Assembly: GCF_018129405.1 (NCBI RefSeq)
Contig: NZ_JAFCLP010000022.1
Location: 1 to 64,000, forward strand
Source of the DNA: Bradyrhizobium iriomotense
Lineage (GTDB): Bacteria; Pseudomonadota; Alphaproteobacteria; Rhizobiales; Xanthobacteraceae
Length of the DNA stretch: 64,000 nucleotides
Direction: 5' to 3'
In this document: piece after piece, positions 44,910 to 54,418 of the stretch
Position numbering within the stretch: position 1 is the stretch's first letter
Layout of the letters: every line of letters begins with the position of its first letter
Position numbers and translations under genes: made by a program
Notes under the pieces: generated by a model
The model's input: only the letters and a program-made list of their open reading frames with translations
The model's database searches: none
Told to the model about the DNA's origin: nothing

Positions 44910-46244
44910 TCAGTCCGTCGTAATCGCCGTTTCCATGTCGGTCGGATCGATCTGCTTGGCGAGGTTGGCGTTGAGCTTGTCGCGGTCGAGCTCACCCTCC
45001 CACCAGGCGACGATCACGCAGGCGACGCCGTTGCCGCACAGGTTGGTCAGTGCGCGGCACTCGCTCATGAACTTGTCGATGCCGAGCACGATCGCCATGC
45101 CCGGCACGAGGCGCGGGTCGACCACCGCCAGCGTCGCCGCCAGGGTGATGAAGCCCGCACCGGTGATGCCGGAGGCGCCCTTCGAGGTCAGCATCGCCAC
45201 CACCAGGATGGTCAGCTGCTGGCCGAAGGTAAGATCGACGCCGAGCGCCTGGGCGATGAACAGCGTCGCCAGCGTCATGTAGATGTTGGTGCCGTCGAGG
45301 TTGAACGAGTAACCCGTCGGCACGACGAGGCCGACCACCGACTTGGAGCAGCCGAGACGTTCGAGTTTCTCCATCAAGGACGGCAGCGCGCTTTCCGACG
45401 ACGAGGTGCCGAGCACGATCAGCAGCTCGTCCTTGATGTACGCCAGGAACTTGAAGATCGAGAACCCCGCCAGGCGCGCGATGATGCCGAGCACGACGAA
45501 CACGAACAGCGCAGCCGTGACGTAGAACGTCGCGATCAGGCCGATCAGGTTGAGGATCGCGCCGGTGCCGAACTTGCCGATGGTGTAGGCCATCGCACCG
45601 AACGCGCCGATCGGCGCCGCGCGCATCACGATGGAGATGACGCCGAACACCGCATGCGCGGCATCGTCGATGAAGCTGCGGATGGTGTGGCCGCGCTCAC
45701 CCAGGCTCATGATGGCGAAGCCGAACAGCACCGAGAACAGCAGTACCTGCAGGATCTCGCCCTGCGCGAAGGCGCCGACCACGGTGTCCGGAATGATATG
45801 CAGGACGAATTCAACGCTCTTCTGTGCCTTGGCCTGATCCGCAAATTTTGCGACTGCCTCCGCACTTGCCGCCGCATTGCCGAAGCCTGCGCCCGGCCTG
45901 ACGAGATTGCCGACGATGAGGCCGATCACCAGCGCGAAGGTCGAGACGATCTCGAAATACACCAACGCCTTGACGCCGATGCGCCCGACCTTCTTGGCGT
46001 CCTGGATGTGGGCGATGCCCGAGACCACGGTGCAGAAGATGATCGGGGCGATCACCATCTTGATCAGCTTGATGAAGCCGTCGCCCATCGCCTTGATCCA
46101 CTCATTGGTGGCGAACGTCGGCCACAGCCAGCCGACGATGGCGCCGAGCACGATGGCGATCAGGACCTGGACATAGAGAATCTTGTACCACGGCTTGGCG
46201 GCGGCCGGCGCGGCCGGCGTCCCCGCCATCGTTGTCGTCGTCAT
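44910..46244 (-). CDS. dctA: C4-dicarboxylate/cation symporter DctA
   Basis: A 444-residue DAACS-family carrier with eight helices and two re-entrant loops, importing succinate, malate and fumarate with cations. The Ser-rich loop is [16 protein letters not shown], the cation/substrate motif is [16 protein letters not shown], and the last motif is [13 protein letters not shown]. This pattern is DctA rather than GltP. Dicarboxylates feed bacteroids in nodules, so dctA matters in symbiosis. No dctB or dctD lies nearby, and I could not find a sigma-54 promoter (GG-N10-GC) in the 84-bp upstream spacer. Confidence 0.92.
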   Translation of the reverse strand: MTTTTMAGTPAAPAAAKPWYKILYVQVLIAIVLGAIVGWLWPTFATNEWIKAMGDGFIKLIKMVIAPIIFCTVVSGIAHIQDAKKVGRIGVKALVYFEIVSTFALVIGLIVGNLVRPGAGFGNAAASAEAVAKFADQAKAQKSVEFVLHIIPDTVVGAFAQGEILQVLLFSVLFGFAIMSLGERGHTIRSFIDDAAHAVFGVISIVMRAAPIGAFGAMAYTIGKFGTGAILNLIGLIATFYVTAALFVFVVLGIIARLAGFSIFKFLAYIKDELLIVLGTSSSESALPSLMEKLERLGCSKSVVGLVVPTGYSFNLDGTNIYMTLATLFIAQALGVDLTFGQQLTILVVAMLTSKGASGITGAGFITLAATLAVVDPRLVPGMAIVLGIDKFMSECRALTNLCGNGVACVIVAWWEGELDRDKLNANLAKQIDPTDMETAITTD

Positions 46245-46269
46245 CGTTTCACTCCCCCTCGAACGTTGG

Positions 46270-46296
46270 GGCCAGCCAAGATCAACTTGGCCGGCC
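46270..46296. repeat. Inverted repeat in the dctA 5' spacer
   Basis: GGCCAGCCAAG (46270-46280) pairs with CTTGGCCGGCC (46286-46296) with one mismatch and a 5-nt loop. It lies between bioY and dctA on the minus strand. It could be the bioY terminator (no T run), a leader hairpin or an operator for dctA. Confidence 0.6.
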
Positions 46297-46328
46297 CTGT
46301 CAATTGGAACCGCTCGGAATGGTGCGCT

Positions 46329-46940
46329 TTACCCGCGACGATCGACGATCCGGCGGGCTGCCGGCATCAGCGTCGCGCCCAGCGCGTTCTTGACCAGGGA
46401 CGCCGCGATGAACGGCGCGAGGCCGACCTGCCAGGCCTTGGCCACGCCCAGACCGAGGCCGAAGGCCAGCCAACCAAAGCCGGCGGCCAGAATGACGACG
46501 TGGCCGACGGCCATCGCGGCGAACAGCAGCACCACGCTGCGGTCCCAGCCGCGCTCGGCGAGCCAGCCGGTCACGAAAGCAGCGAGCACGAAGCCGAACA
46601 GGTAACCCGCGGTCGGGCCAACCAGCGGTGCAATCCCACCCACGGGACCGGCGAACACCGGCAGGCCAAGCGCACCCTCGGCGAGGTAGGCGATCATGGT
46701 TGCGCTGCCAAGGCGCCAGCCATAGGCGGCGCCGATCATCAGCACCACCAGGGTCTGCAATGTCATCGGCACATAGGGCAGCGGCAGGTTCACCTTGGCT
46801 GACAGCGCCATCAAGGCGGTGCCGAGCGCAATCAGCACGAATGCACGCAGTGCGCCGACGGCTTCGCCCGGACGGGTCGGCCACATCAATGCGGCGAGAG
46901 GAGAATGCGTGGCGGCGTTGGGCGCGGAACGGTCAGACAA
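46329..46940 (-). CDS. bioY: Biotin transporter BioY (TTG start)
   Basis: A 203-residue S-component of the biotin ECF-type transporter with six helices. Diagnostic segments are NLPLPYVPMTLQTLVVLMIG and LPVFAGPVGGIAPLVGPTAGYLFGF, read here as adjacent parts of the family motif. I chose the TTG at 46940 because GGAG stands eight bases upstream; an internal ATG at 46886 is an alternative. No bioM or bioN genes are adjacent. It follows the aminotransferase by 34 bp on the same strand, and I found no BioR-type TTATMKATAA site upstream. Confidence 0.9.
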   Translation of the reverse strand: MSDRSAPNAATHSPLAALMWPTRPGEAVGALRAFVLIALGTALMALSAKVNLPLPYVPMTLQTLVVLMIGAAYGWRLGSATMIAYLAEGALGLPVFAGPVGGIAPLVGPTAGYLFGFVLAAFVTGWLAERGWDRSVVLLFAAMAVGHVVILAAGFGWLAFGLGLGVAKAWQVGLAPFIAASLVKNALGATLMPAARRIVDRRG

Positions 46941-46974
46941 GTTGCACTCCGAAAAGGCTGGCGAAAACTGGCGG

Positions 46975-48162
46975 CTATTTAAGCCAGTGAGCGATCCGGT
47001 CAACTGCCTCCCGCATCTCTTCTGCCGAACGCGCATAAGAGAACCGTATGAATGAACGGCCATGGATGGGATCGAAATCGACGCCCGGCGTCGCCGCGAC
47101 ATGGGCCTGTTCCAGCATCTGCTTGGCGAACTCGAAACTGTCGGAGGTGAAGTCCGACACGTCGGCATAGAGGTAGAACGCGCCATCGGCCGGCAAGAAC
47201 TTGCTGAGGCCCGCTTTCGGCAGTCCCTCGATCAAAATGCGCCGGTTTTCCTGATAGCCGTGCTTGATCTCCTCCATCTCGGCCGCGCCGTCGAAGGCAG
47301 CCTCGGCGGCGATCTGTGACAGGGCCGGCACCGAGATCGACAGGTTCTGCTGCAGCCGCTCGATCGGGCGCACCAAAATCTCGGGCACGACCATCCAGCC
47401 GACGCGCCAGCCCGTCATGCAAAAATACTTCGAGAACGAATTGATCACGAGTGCGTGGTCCGACAGCGCCGCCGCCGTCACCGCCGGAAACGCGTAGTCC
47501 AGCCCGTGATAGATCTCGTCCGAGATGAAGCGGATCCTGGCGTCTTCCGCCGCCGCGATCAGGCCCGAGAGCGCCTCGCGGGACATCATCGTTCCCGTTG
47601 GATTGGCGGGACTGCCGACCAGCACGCCCTTCAGCGGCGCCTTGCGATGGGCGGCAAGCAGCGCCTCGCCGGTGAGCGCGTGGCGTGTCTCGTTCGTGGT
47701 CTCGATCAGCACCGGCTCGCAGCCGAGCGCGGTCAGGATGTGGCGGTATGGCGGATAGCCCGGCACCGTCACGGCGACGCGGTCCCCGGGCTCGAACATC
47801 GACAGGAACGCGAGGATGAAGCCACCCGACGAGCCCGTCGTCACCACGATCCGCTCGGGGCTGACGTCACACCCATGGACATCGCGATAGTGCCGCGCGA
47901 TCCGCTCGCGCAAGGAGGGGATGCCGAGCGCGGAGGTATAGTCGATCCGGCCGGCCTCGAGCGCGGCGTGGGCGGCCGCGATCGCGGTTTTTGGCGCGCC
48001 GGCCGCGGGCTGGCCGACCTCCATGTGGATGACATGGCCGCCGGCGGCCTCGATTCGGGCCGCGGCGGCCATCACGTCCATCACCATGAACGGGGGAACG
48101 TCGCTGCGGCGGGAGGGCTCGAGCCACTGCCCCAACCGGTTCCTCAATGTCGCATCCTGCAT
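46975..48162 (-). CDS. PLP-dependent aminotransferase class I/II
   Basis: A 395-residue fold-type I aminotransferase. The PLP lysine is in NSFSKYFCMTGWRVGW; other conserved sites are GSSGGFILA, SPANPTGTMMS, FISDEIYHGLDY and the substrate-binding Arg in RSFIRFSYA. This is the aspartate/alanine aminotransferase-like subgroup; the amino-acid substrate is not predictable. It probably heads a transcript with bioY and may be cotranscribed with dctA further on. A link to biotin metabolism is not implied by sequence. Confidence 0.92.
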   Translation of the reverse strand: MQDATLRNRLGQWLEPSRRSDVPPFMVMDVMAAAARIEAAGGHVIHMEVGQPAAGAPKTAIAAAHAALEAGRIDYTSALGIPSLRERIARHYRDVHGCDVSPERIVVTTGSSGGFILAFLSMFEPGDRVAVTVPGYPPYRHILTALGCEPVLIETTNETRHALTGEALLAAHRKAPLKGVLVGSPANPTGTMMSREALSGLIAAAEDARIRFISDEIYHGLDYAFPAVTAAALSDHALVINSFSKYFCMTGWRVGWMVVPEILVRPIERLQQNLSISVPALSQIAAEAAFDGAAEMEEIKHGYQENRRILIEGLPKAGLSKFLPADGAFYLYADVSDFTSDSFEFAKQMLEQAHVAATPGVDFDPIHGRSFIRFSYARSAEEMREAVDRIAHWLK

Positions 48163-48183
48163 CGATTTCTGCTATTCGCTGGC

Positions 48184-48269
48184 GGACCGGTCCGTCCGGT
48201 CCTTCAAAACGGGGCGCTTGCGCCCCAGACTGGCCGCATTGTACGGCTCATAAGGGGTACGGCTCATAG
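48184..48269. repeat. Hairpins and a 17-bp tandem duplication upstream of the M48 gene
   Basis: GGACCGG-TCCGT-CCGGTCC (48184-48202) and GGGGCGC-TT-GCGCCCC (48211-48226) are two adjacent perfect hairpins. They are followed by a tandem duplication of GTACGGCTCATA (48241-48252 and 48258-48269). This spacer separates the divergent aminotransferase and M48 genes. Function unknown. Confidence 0.5.
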
Positions 48270-48368
48270 GCCATATCGCGTATCCGGTCCGCCGCCAATC
48301 GCCAAAACCAATCACGAAAACTGCTTTCCAGGTCCGCTTCCAAGAGACCGTTTGACCCAGACCGCTTG

Positions 48369-49769
48369 ATGTTGCTCCAGACCGCATTGCGCAAGAAGGC
48401 CTCCGCCCTCACCGCCCTCGTCACGACCGCGGCGATCGCACTGGCGCCGCTTCCCGCGGCACGTGCGCAGAGCAAGGGGCCGCCGATCCTGCGCGATACC
48501 GAGACCGAACAGCTGCTGCGCGAATATACCCGCCCGATCCTGCGCGTCGCCGGCCTGGAAAAGCAGAACATCCAGATGGTGATCATCAACGACGGCTCGT
48601 TCAACGCGTTCGTCGCGGACGGCCGCCGCATCTTCGTCAATTGGGGCGCGATCGTCCAGTCGGAGACGCCGAACCAGATCATCGGCGTGCTCGCGCACGA
48701 GACCGGGCATCTGGCCGGCGGCCACCTGTCCAAGCTGCGCGAGCAGCTCGCCACCGCGCAGACCCAGATGATCATCGCGATGCTGCTCGGCGCCGGCGCG
48801 ATCGCCGCCGGCAGCACCCGCAGCAGCAGCGCCGGCAACAACGGCCTTGCCAATGCGGGCGCGGCCGCGATCGCCGGACCGCAGGAGATGATCCGCCGCA
48901 CGCTGCTGTCCTACCAGCGCCAGCAGGAGGAGAACGCCGACCGTGCCGGCGTGAAATTCCTGACCGCGACCCAGCAGTCCCCGAAGGGCATGTACGAGAC
49001 CTTCAAGCGCTTCACCAGCGAGAGCCTGTTCGCCGCGCGCGGCGCCGATCCCTATCTCCAGTCGCATCCGATGCCCGCCGAGCGCGTCGCGGCATTGCAG
49101 GAGTTCGCCAGCAGCAGTCCCTATTGGGACAAGAAGGACGATCCCGCGCTCCAGCTTCGCCACGACATGGTGCGCGCCAAGATCTCGGCTTTCATGGAGC
49201 GGCCGGAGACGGTGTATCGCCGCTATCCGCAGACCAACGACAGCATGCCGGCGCGCTATGCCCGGGCCATCAGCACCTATCTGCACGGCGATCTGCGCAG
49301 CGCGCTCGCCCAGATCGACGCGCTGATCCAGGTCCAGCCCAACAACCCGTACTTCTACGAGGTGCGCGGCCAGGCTCTGCTGGAAAGCGGCAAGGCCGCC
49401 GAGGCCATCGCGCCCCTCCGCAAGGCGGTACAGCTCTCCAACAACGCGCCCCTCATCGAGATGTTACTTGGGCAGGCTCTGGTTGGAACCGATAATAAAG
49501 CCTACACCGATGATGCCGTTCGGATTCTCCGCGCCGCGGTGGCACGGGAGCCCGAGGCGGTGCTCGGTTATACCCAGCTCGCGATGGCCTATGGCCGGAA
49601 GGGCGACTATGCCGAGGCGGATCTCGCCTCGGCGCAGGCCGCCTACTTGCGCGGCGACAACAAGACCGCCCGCGAGCTCGCAACGCGCGCGAAAACCCGT
49701 TTCGCCGTCGGCACGCCCGGATGGGTCAAGGCCGACGACATCGTGGCGGCCAAGCCGCCGCGCAACTGA
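48369..49769 (+). CDS. M48 family metalloprotease with TPR region (BepA-like)
   Basis: A 466-residue exported protein from the ATG at 48369. A signal peptide (about 1-34) precedes an M48 peptidase domain with zinc motif HETGH (110-114) and third ligand E188 in QQEENADRAG. A C-terminal TPR-like region (about 290-450, PNNPYFYEVRGQALLESGKA) follows. BepA/YfgC proteins with this layout clear misassembled outer-membrane proteins in the periplasm. Length and domain order match that family. It is followed by a DsbA-family gene, another periplasmic quality-control protein, which suits a shared role. Confidence 0.92.
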   Translation: MLLQTALRKKASALTALVTTAAIALAPLPAARAQSKGPPILRDTETEQLLREYTRPILRVAGLEKQNIQMVIINDGSFNAFVADGRRIFVNWGAIVQSETPNQIIGVLAHETGHLAGGHLSKLREQLATAQTQMIIAMLLGAGAIAAGSTRSSSAGNNGLANAGAAAIAGPQEMIRRTLLSYQRQQEENADRAGVKFLTATQQSPKGMYETFKRFTSESLFAARGADPYLQSHPMPAERVAALQEFASSSPYWDKKDDPALQLRHDMVRAKISAFMERPETVYRRYPQTNDSMPARYARAISTYLHGDLRSALAQIDALIQVQPNNPYFYEVRGQALLESGKAAEAIAPLRKAVQLSNNAPLIEMLLGQALVGTDNKAYTDDAVRILRAAVAREPEAVLGYTQLAMAYGRKGDYAEADLASAQAAYLRGDNKTARELATRAKTRFAVGTPGWVKADDIVAAKPPRN

Positions 49770-49864
49770 CGAGAACGACGCCTTAAGACCACGACGTCAC
49801 GACACCGAGCTTTGAGTCCGCCGGGACGTTTTCCGAAACCTGCTTTGGAGAAGAGGATTTGCCT

Positions 49865-50632
49865 ATGCCTTCGCTGCGTCTGCTTGCCCCCGCGCTGTTT
49901 GCGCTCGCCATGTTCGGCGCAGCCGCGCCCGCGTCGGCCGACAGCTTCTCCGATGCCCAGCGCACCGACATCGAGGCGATCATCAAGAACTATCTCGTCA
50001 CCCACCCCGAGGTGCTCGAGGAGGCGATGACCGAGCTCAGCAAGCGCCAGGCCGCGGCGGAAACGCAGAAGCACGAAGCCAGCATCGCGCAGAACGCCGA
50101 GGCGATCTTCAATTCGCCGCGCCAGGTCGTGCTCGGCAACAAGGACGGCGACGTCACCTTCGTCGAGTTCTTCGACTACAATTGCGGCTATTGCAAACGC
50201 GCGATGGACGACATGCTCAGCCTCATGAAGAGCGATCCGAAGCTGAAGGTCGTGCTGAAGGAGTTTCCGGTGCTGAGCCAGGGCTCGGTGGAAGCGGCGC
50301 AGGTTGCCGTCGCCGTGCGCATGCAGGATCCCTCCGGCAAGAAGTATCTCGACTTCCACCAGAAGCTGCTCGGCGGCCGCGGCGCGGCCGACAAAGCGCG
50401 CGCACTGCAAGCCGCCAAGGAAGCCGGCCTCGACACCGCGAAGATCGAGAAGGACCTCACCAGCCCAGAAGTACGCGCCACCATCGAGGAGAACTTCAAG
50501 CTTGCGGAGGCGATGGGCATGAACGGCACGCCGAGCTACGTGATCGGCAAGCAGATCGTGATCGGCGCCGTCGGCGTTGAAGGCCTGAAGGAAAAGATCG
50601 GCATTGCCCGCTGCGGCAAAGCGACCTGCTGA
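49865..50632 (+). CDS. DsbA-family thioredoxin-fold protein
   Basis: A 255-residue periplasmic oxidoreductase from the ATG at 49865 (GAAGAGG upstream). A signal peptide ends at ASADS (about residue 25). An N-terminal helical region (28-80, IEAIIKNYLVTHPEVLEEAM) resembles the multimerisation part of ScsC/Com1-type proteins. The thioredoxin domain has the active site C107-G-Y-C110 and the cis-proline loop NGTPSYVIG. It may form or isomerise disulfides in exported proteins. A strong terminator follows. The upstream M48 protease is on the same strand 95 bp away. Confidence 0.92.
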   Translation: MPSLRLLAPALFALAMFGAAAPASADSFSDAQRTDIEAIIKNYLVTHPEVLEEAMTELSKRQAAAETQKHEASIAQNAEAIFNSPRQVVLGNKDGDVTFVEFFDYNCGYCKRAMDDMLSLMKSDPKLKVVLKEFPVLSQGSVEAAQVAVAVRMQDPSGKKYLDFHQKLLGGRGAADKARALQAAKEAGLDTAKIEKDLTSPEVRATIEENFKLAEAMGMNGTPSYVIGKQIVIGAVGVEGLKEKIGIARCGKATC

Positions 50633-50651
50633 GCGACACGACATTGCGTTG

Positions 50652-50685
50652 AAAGAGGCCGGCTTCACAGCCGGCCTCTTTTTTT
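50652..50685 (+). terminator. Strong intrinsic terminator after the DsbA-family gene
   Basis: AAAGAGGCCGGC (50652-50663) pairs perfectly with GCCGGCCTCTTT (50670-50681), loop TTCACA, followed by an uninterrupted T run to 50685. It lies 20 bp after the stop codon. Confidence 0.95.
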
Positions 50686-50775
50686 GCGCGGGTTCGGACG
50701 CAGTTTGTCGCGATCCGGGCGAGACCGTTCATCCGGCGTTCAACAAACAAAGCTCGTCGGAACCGCCTGGAATTC

Positions 50776-50800
50776 GGAACGACCGCGCTCTCCTTTCGTT
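50776..50800 (+). promoter_or_regulatory. EcfG-type general stress promoter (GGAAC-N16-CGTT)
   Basis: GGAAC at 50776-50780 and CGTT at 50797-50800 are 16 bp apart, matching the consensus of EcfG/SigT-dependent promoters in Hyphomicrobiales (GGAAC-N16/17-CGTT). The DUF1236 ATG is 47 bp downstream. An upstream GGAAC at 50759 has no partner at the right distance. Confidence 0.6.
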
Positions 50801-50847
50801 GTCGGCGCGGGCAATGACGCAAAGAAATCACGTGAGGAGAGGTTCAA

Positions 50848-51642
50848 ATGACTAATCGCTTTTTGGTCTCGGTTGCAGCCTTGGCGCTGATCGCCGGCAC
50901 CGGTTTCGCCAACGCGCAAGGAACCGGAACCAAGGACTACGGGAGTGGCCAGCAGACCCAGCAAAGTACGCAGCCTTCTGGCGAGCGCAGCGGCTCCATG
51001 GGCAAGCAAGAGTCCATGGACAAGCAAGACAAGCGTGACAAGGGAACGGTCGGTCAGGCCGGCGGCATGAAGGATCAGCCGAGCGCTCATGACAAGTCGA
51101 CGCAGTCCGACAAGATGAACAAGGACCAGCCGGGTGCGACGCGTGAGAAGTCGACGCAGTCGGAGAAGTCGTCGACGGTCGGCCAGAGCCCAAGGAGCGA
51201 CGAGAAGTCCAAGGGTGGCATGAGCAAGGAAACCGAGACCAAGGGCACCAAGGACATGAAGGCCCAAGGTCAGGAAGACCGCAGCGGTATGAATGCGCCT
51301 GGCCACCAGGGTTCGCAAACCCAGACCCAGACCCAGACCGGGACCGAGCGGTCGCAGACGACGACCGGCCAGGCTGGCGCGGCCGCCAAGCTCTCGACCG
51401 AGCAGCGCACGCAGATCACCTCGGTGATCCGCGAGGAGAAGGTGGCGCCCGTGACCAATGTGAACTTCAACATTGCGGTCGGCACCCGCGTGCCGCGCGA
51501 GGGCATCACGCTTCACGCCCTGCCGTCCCGGGTCGTGACGATCTATCCGGAATGGCGGAGCTACAAGTACATTCTGGTCAAGGAAGAAATCGTGATCATC
51601 GATCCGGACACCTTCGAGATCGTGGCGGTCCTGAACGTCTAA
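50848..51642 (+). CDS. DUF1236-domain exported protein
   Basis: A 264-residue protein with a signal peptide (1-23, ending FANA) and a good GAGGAGAGG site before the ATG. Residues 24-175 are a hydrophilic low-complexity region with many Lys, Gln, Ser, Thr and Gly and few hydrophobics, as in stress-related disordered proteins. The last 75 residues are the DUF1236 domain (TNVNFNIAVGTRVPREGITL, then EEIVIIDPDTFEIVAVLNV). Function is unknown; DUF1236 proteins are numerous in Bradyrhizobium. The EcfG-type promoter and hydrophilin-like composition suggest a desiccation or general stress role. Confidence 0.88.
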   Translation: MTNRFLVSVAALALIAGTGFANAQGTGTKDYGSGQQTQQSTQPSGERSGSMGKQESMDKQDKRDKGTVGQAGGMKDQPSAHDKSTQSDKMNKDQPGATREKSTQSEKSSTVGQSPRSDEKSKGGMSKETETKGTKDMKAQGQEDRSGMNAPGHQGSQTQTQTQTGTERSQTTTGQAGAAAKLSTEQRTQITSVIREEKVAPVTNVNFNIAVGTRVPREGITLHALPSRVVTIYPEWRSYKYILVKEEIVIIDPDTFEIVAVLNV

Positions 51643-51665
51643 AGGCCGGCTGACGGCAACCTCTT

Positions 51666-51692
51666 GGGGCGGGCAGCGATGCCCGCCCCTTT
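51666..51692 (+). terminator. Hairpin terminator after the DUF1236 gene
   Basis: A perfect 10-bp stem GGGGCGGGCA/TGCCCGCCCC (51666-51675 and 51680-51689) with a GCGA loop and a three-T tail, 23 bp after the stop codon. Confidence 0.75.
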
Positions 51693-51870
51693 GCATTCGG
51701 CCGGCAGCCATGCTTTAGACTGGTTAACAAGCAATTTCCGCAGCTTCCGCACAGGTTTTTGCACACTGGATGAGGTACTTGAAGCCGCCCGGGAGGCCCT
51801 TCAAGGCTTCCCCTAGGACGCTTTGTTACCTATAACCCCGCCACGCCGAAGCACCTCTTCCGGGATTGGA

Positions 51871-52338
51871 ATGGCACAACCTGCAACCGACACGATCCTC
51901 GTTCTCAACGGGCCGAACCTCAACATGTTGGGGACGCGCGAGCCCGAGAAGTATGGTCATGCGACCTTGGCCGACGTCGAGGCGCTGTGCCGCGAGACGG
52001 CGGCGACGTTCGGCCTCAAGGCCGACTGCCGCCAGTCCAACCGCGAGGGCGAGCTGATCGACTTCATCCACGAGGCGCATGCGCGCAAGATGAAGGGCAT
52101 CATCATCAATGCCGGCGGCTATTCGCATACGTCGATCGCGCTGCACGATGCGCTGCTCGCGGTGCAGATCCCGACGGTCGAAGTGCACGTGACCAACATC
52201 CACGCCCGCGAGAGCTTCCGTCACCACTCCTACACCGCGCGCGCGGCGTTCGCCTCGCTGTGCGGTTTCGGCATCGAGGGCTACCGCCTCGCCATCCAGG
52301 GCCTTGCCGCCAAGCTCGGCATCAAGCCCAAAGCCTGA
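51871..52338 (+). CDS. aroQ: 3-dehydroquinate dehydratase, type II
   Basis: A 155-residue enzyme of the shikimate pathway, converting 3-dehydroquinate to 3-dehydroshikimate; the active form is a dodecamer. I chose the ATG at 51871, which gives the standard start before [17 protein letters not shown]. The catalytic tyrosine is Y28, the essential loop histidine H106 is in [18 protein letters not shown], and [17 protein letters not shown] is intact. The upstream extension of the open frame lacks conservation. In alphaproteobacteria aroQ usually precedes accB-accC, as here, though the link to fatty-acid synthesis is only positional. Confidence 0.96.
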   Translation: MAQPATDTILVLNGPNLNMLGTREPEKYGHATLADVEALCRETAATFGLKADCRQSNREGELIDFIHEAHARKMKGIIINAGGYSHTSIALHDALLAVQIPTVEVHVTNIHARESFRHHSYTARAAFASLCGFGIEGYRLAIQGLAAKLGIKPKA

Positions 52339-52375
52339 CGCTCCCTCACCACACAGAACATTCGGATCAAGCAAC

Positions 52376-52870
52376 ATGGCGCGCCAGCCAGACGACAAAG
52401 CAGCCGCAAAGTTTTCCAGCGAGGATTCCGCGCTCGTCCGCGAGCTCGCCCTCCTGCTCGACGAGACCAGCCTCACCGAGATCGAGATCGAGCGTGCGGG
52501 CCTGCGCCTGCGCGTCGCCCGCAACATCAGCGTCGCCGCGACCATGCCGGTGCCGATGGCAGCCGCTCCGGCCGCCCTGCCCGTGGCAGCAAGCGCCGCC
52601 GCGCCCGCTGCTGCCGGCGTCGACCTGTCGAAGCATCCGGGCGCCGTGACCTCGCCGATGGTCGGCACCGCCTATTGGGCGCCGGAGCCCGGCGCCAAGC
52701 CGTTCATCGAGGTCGGTAACAAGGTCTCGGTTGGCCAGACCTTGCTGATCATCGAGGCCATGAAGACCATGAACCAGATCCCCTCGCCGCGCGCCGGCAC
52801 GGTGACGCAGATCCTGGTCGAGGACGGCCAGCCGGTCGAGTACGGCGAGCCGCTCGTCATCATCGAGTGA
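52376..52870 (+). CDS. accB: Acetyl-CoA carboxylase biotin carboxyl carrier protein
   Basis: A 164-residue BCCP. An N-terminal part (1-55) for dimerisation is followed by an Ala/Pro-rich flexible linker (56-80) and a C-terminal biotinyl domain with biotin attached to K130 in [10 protein letters not shown]. The protruding thumb found in AccB proteins ([18 protein letters not shown]) distinguishes it from other biotin carriers. It shuttles carboxybiotin between AccC and the AccAD transferase in the first step of fatty-acid synthesis. It follows aroQ by 37 bp and precedes accC. Confidence 0.96.
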   Translation: MARQPDDKAAAKFSSEDSALVRELALLLDETSLTEIEIERAGLRLRVARNISVAATMPVPMAAAPAALPVAASAAAPAAAGVDLSKHPGAVTSPMVGTAYWAPEPGAKPFIEVGNKVSVGQTLLIIEAMKTMNQIPSPRAGTVTQILVEDGQPVEYGEPLVIIE

Positions 52871-52942
52871 GGGAGTGGCGAATAGCGAGTAGCGAATAGT
52901 TACTCTTCCCTATTCGCCATTCGCTATTCCCCATTCGCCCCC
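52871..52942. repeat. Heptamer-based inverted repeat between accB and accC
   Basis: The 81-bp gap is filled by GCGAATA/GCGAGTA-like heptamers on the left (52877-52899) and their complements CTATTCGCCATTCGCTATTC on the right (52910-52929), which can form a long imperfect hairpin. This kind of GAATAGCGA heptamer repeat is, from memory, common in Bradyrhizobium intergenic DNA. It would lie within the accBC mRNA. Confidence 0.75.
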
Positions 52943-52951
52943 TGAGGCACC

Positions 52952-54310
52952 ATGTTCGACAAGATCCTCATAGCCAACCGCGGCGAGATCGCCCTTCGCA
53001 TCCTCAGGGCCTGCAAGGAGCTCGGGATCGCGACCGTCGCCGTGCACTCGACCGCCGACGCCGACGCCATGCATGTGCGCCTGTCGGACGAGAGCGTCTG
53101 CATCGGGCCGCCGGCGTCCAAGGACAGCTATCTCAACGTGCCCGCGCTGCTCGCGGCCTGCGAGATCACCGGCGCCGACGCCGTGCATCCCGGCTACGGC
53201 TTCCTGTCGGAGAACGCGCGCTTTGCGGAAATCCTCAGCGAGCACAATCTGCATTTCATCGGCCCGAAGGCCGAGCACATCCGCCTGATGGGCGACAAGA
53301 TCGAGGCCAAGAAGACCGCCAAGCGGCTCGGCATCCCCGTGGTGCCCGGCTCCGATGGCGCGGTCGGCCCCGACGATGACGCGATGGCGATCGCGAAGAA
53401 GATCGGCTTTCCCGTGCTGGTGAAGGCGGCGGCGGGTGGCGGCGGCCGCGGCATGAAGGTCGCGCACAGCGAGGCCGACCTCCAGCTGGCGCTCTCGACC
53501 GCGGCCAACGAGGCCAAATCCGCCTTTGGCGATGCTTCGGTCTACCTGGAAAAATACCTGCAGAAGCCGCGCCATATCGAGATCCAGATCCTCGGCGACG
53601 GCCGCGGCGGCGCGATCCATCTCGGCGAACGCGACTGCTCGCTGCAACGCCGCCACCAGAAGGTCTGGGAGGAAGGCCCCTCGCCCGTGCTGGCCGCCGC
53701 GGCGCGCGCCAAGATCGGCGAGACCTGCGCGAAAGCGATGCGCGAGATGAAATATCTCGGCGTCGGCACCATCGAATTCCTGTTCGAGGACGGCGAGTTC
53801 TACTTCATCGAGATGAACACGCGCATCCAGGTCGAGCATCCCGTCACCGAGAGCATCACCGACATCGACCTCGTGCTGGAGCAGATCCGCATCGCCGCCG
53901 GCGGCGACCTGCCGGCAAAGCAGGAGGAAATTCAGGTCATCGGCCATGCGATCGAGTGCCGCATCAATGCCGAGAATCCGCAGACCTTCCGCCCCTCGCC
54001 CGGCCGGATCCAGCAATATCATCCGCCCGGCGGGCTCGGCGTCCGGATCGATTCAGCCGTCTATCAGGGCTACACGATCCCGCCTTATTACGATTCGCTG
54101 GTCGGCAAGCTGATCGTGCACGGCAAGACGCGGGCCGAATGCCTGATGCGGCTGCGCCGGGCCCTGGACGAGATGGTGGTCGAGGGCATCGAAACCACGC
54201 TGCCGCTGTTCCGCGCCTTGGTGCGCGAGGACGACATCATCAACGGCGACTACCACATCCACTGGCTGGAACAGTATCTGGCCGGCAAGGCGGAACCCGC
54301 CCCCAAATAA
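52952..54310 (+). CDS. accC: Acetyl-CoA carboxylase, biotin carboxylase subunit
   Basis: A 452-residue ATP-grasp enzyme that carboxylates the biotin of AccB using bicarbonate and ATP. The N-terminus [20 protein letters not shown] is diagnostic. The Gly-rich ATP lid is [13 protein letters not shown], and the metal/bicarbonate site lies in [19 protein letters not shown]. The C-terminal biotin carboxylase domain is complete. Length is standard. It is the last gene of the aroQ-accB-accC unit. Confidence 0.97.
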   Translation: MFDKILIANRGEIALRILRACKELGIATVAVHSTADADAMHVRLSDESVCIGPPASKDSYLNVPALLAACEITGADAVHPGYGFLSENARFAEILSEHNLHFIGPKAEHIRLMGDKIEAKKTAKRLGIPVVPGSDGAVGPDDDAMAIAKKIGFPVLVKAAAGGGGRGMKVAHSEADLQLALSTAANEAKSAFGDASVYLEKYLQKPRHIEIQILGDGRGGAIHLGERDCSLQRRHQKVWEEGPSPVLAAAARAKIGETCAKAMREMKYLGVGTIEFLFEDGEFYFIEMNTRIQVEHPVTESITDIDLVLEQIRIAAGGDLPAKQEEIQVIGHAIECRINAENPQTFRPSPGRIQQYHPPGGLGVRIDSAVYQGYTIPPYYDSLVGKLIVHGKTRAECLMRLRRALDEMVVEGIETTLPLFRALVREDDIINGDYHIHWLEQYLAGKAEPAPK

Positions 54311-54418
54311 ATCCCGCACCTTCGGGAACCCGTTGCCTTCGCGGGCGTTTTGAGCAGCTGGGAGCTGTTCGAAGAAGGGGCGTTAGAATTCCATTGTTCC
54401 GCGCGGGGCGACACCGTC

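Noticed and set aside
46245-46328. Sigma-54 promoter for dctA
   Set aside because: No GG-N10-GC pair with the TGGCAC/TTGC context was found; the nearest candidate ends in CG rather than GC.
46941-46990. BioR site upstream of bioY
   Set aside because: No TTATMKATAA match; only a short ATTTAA stretch is present.
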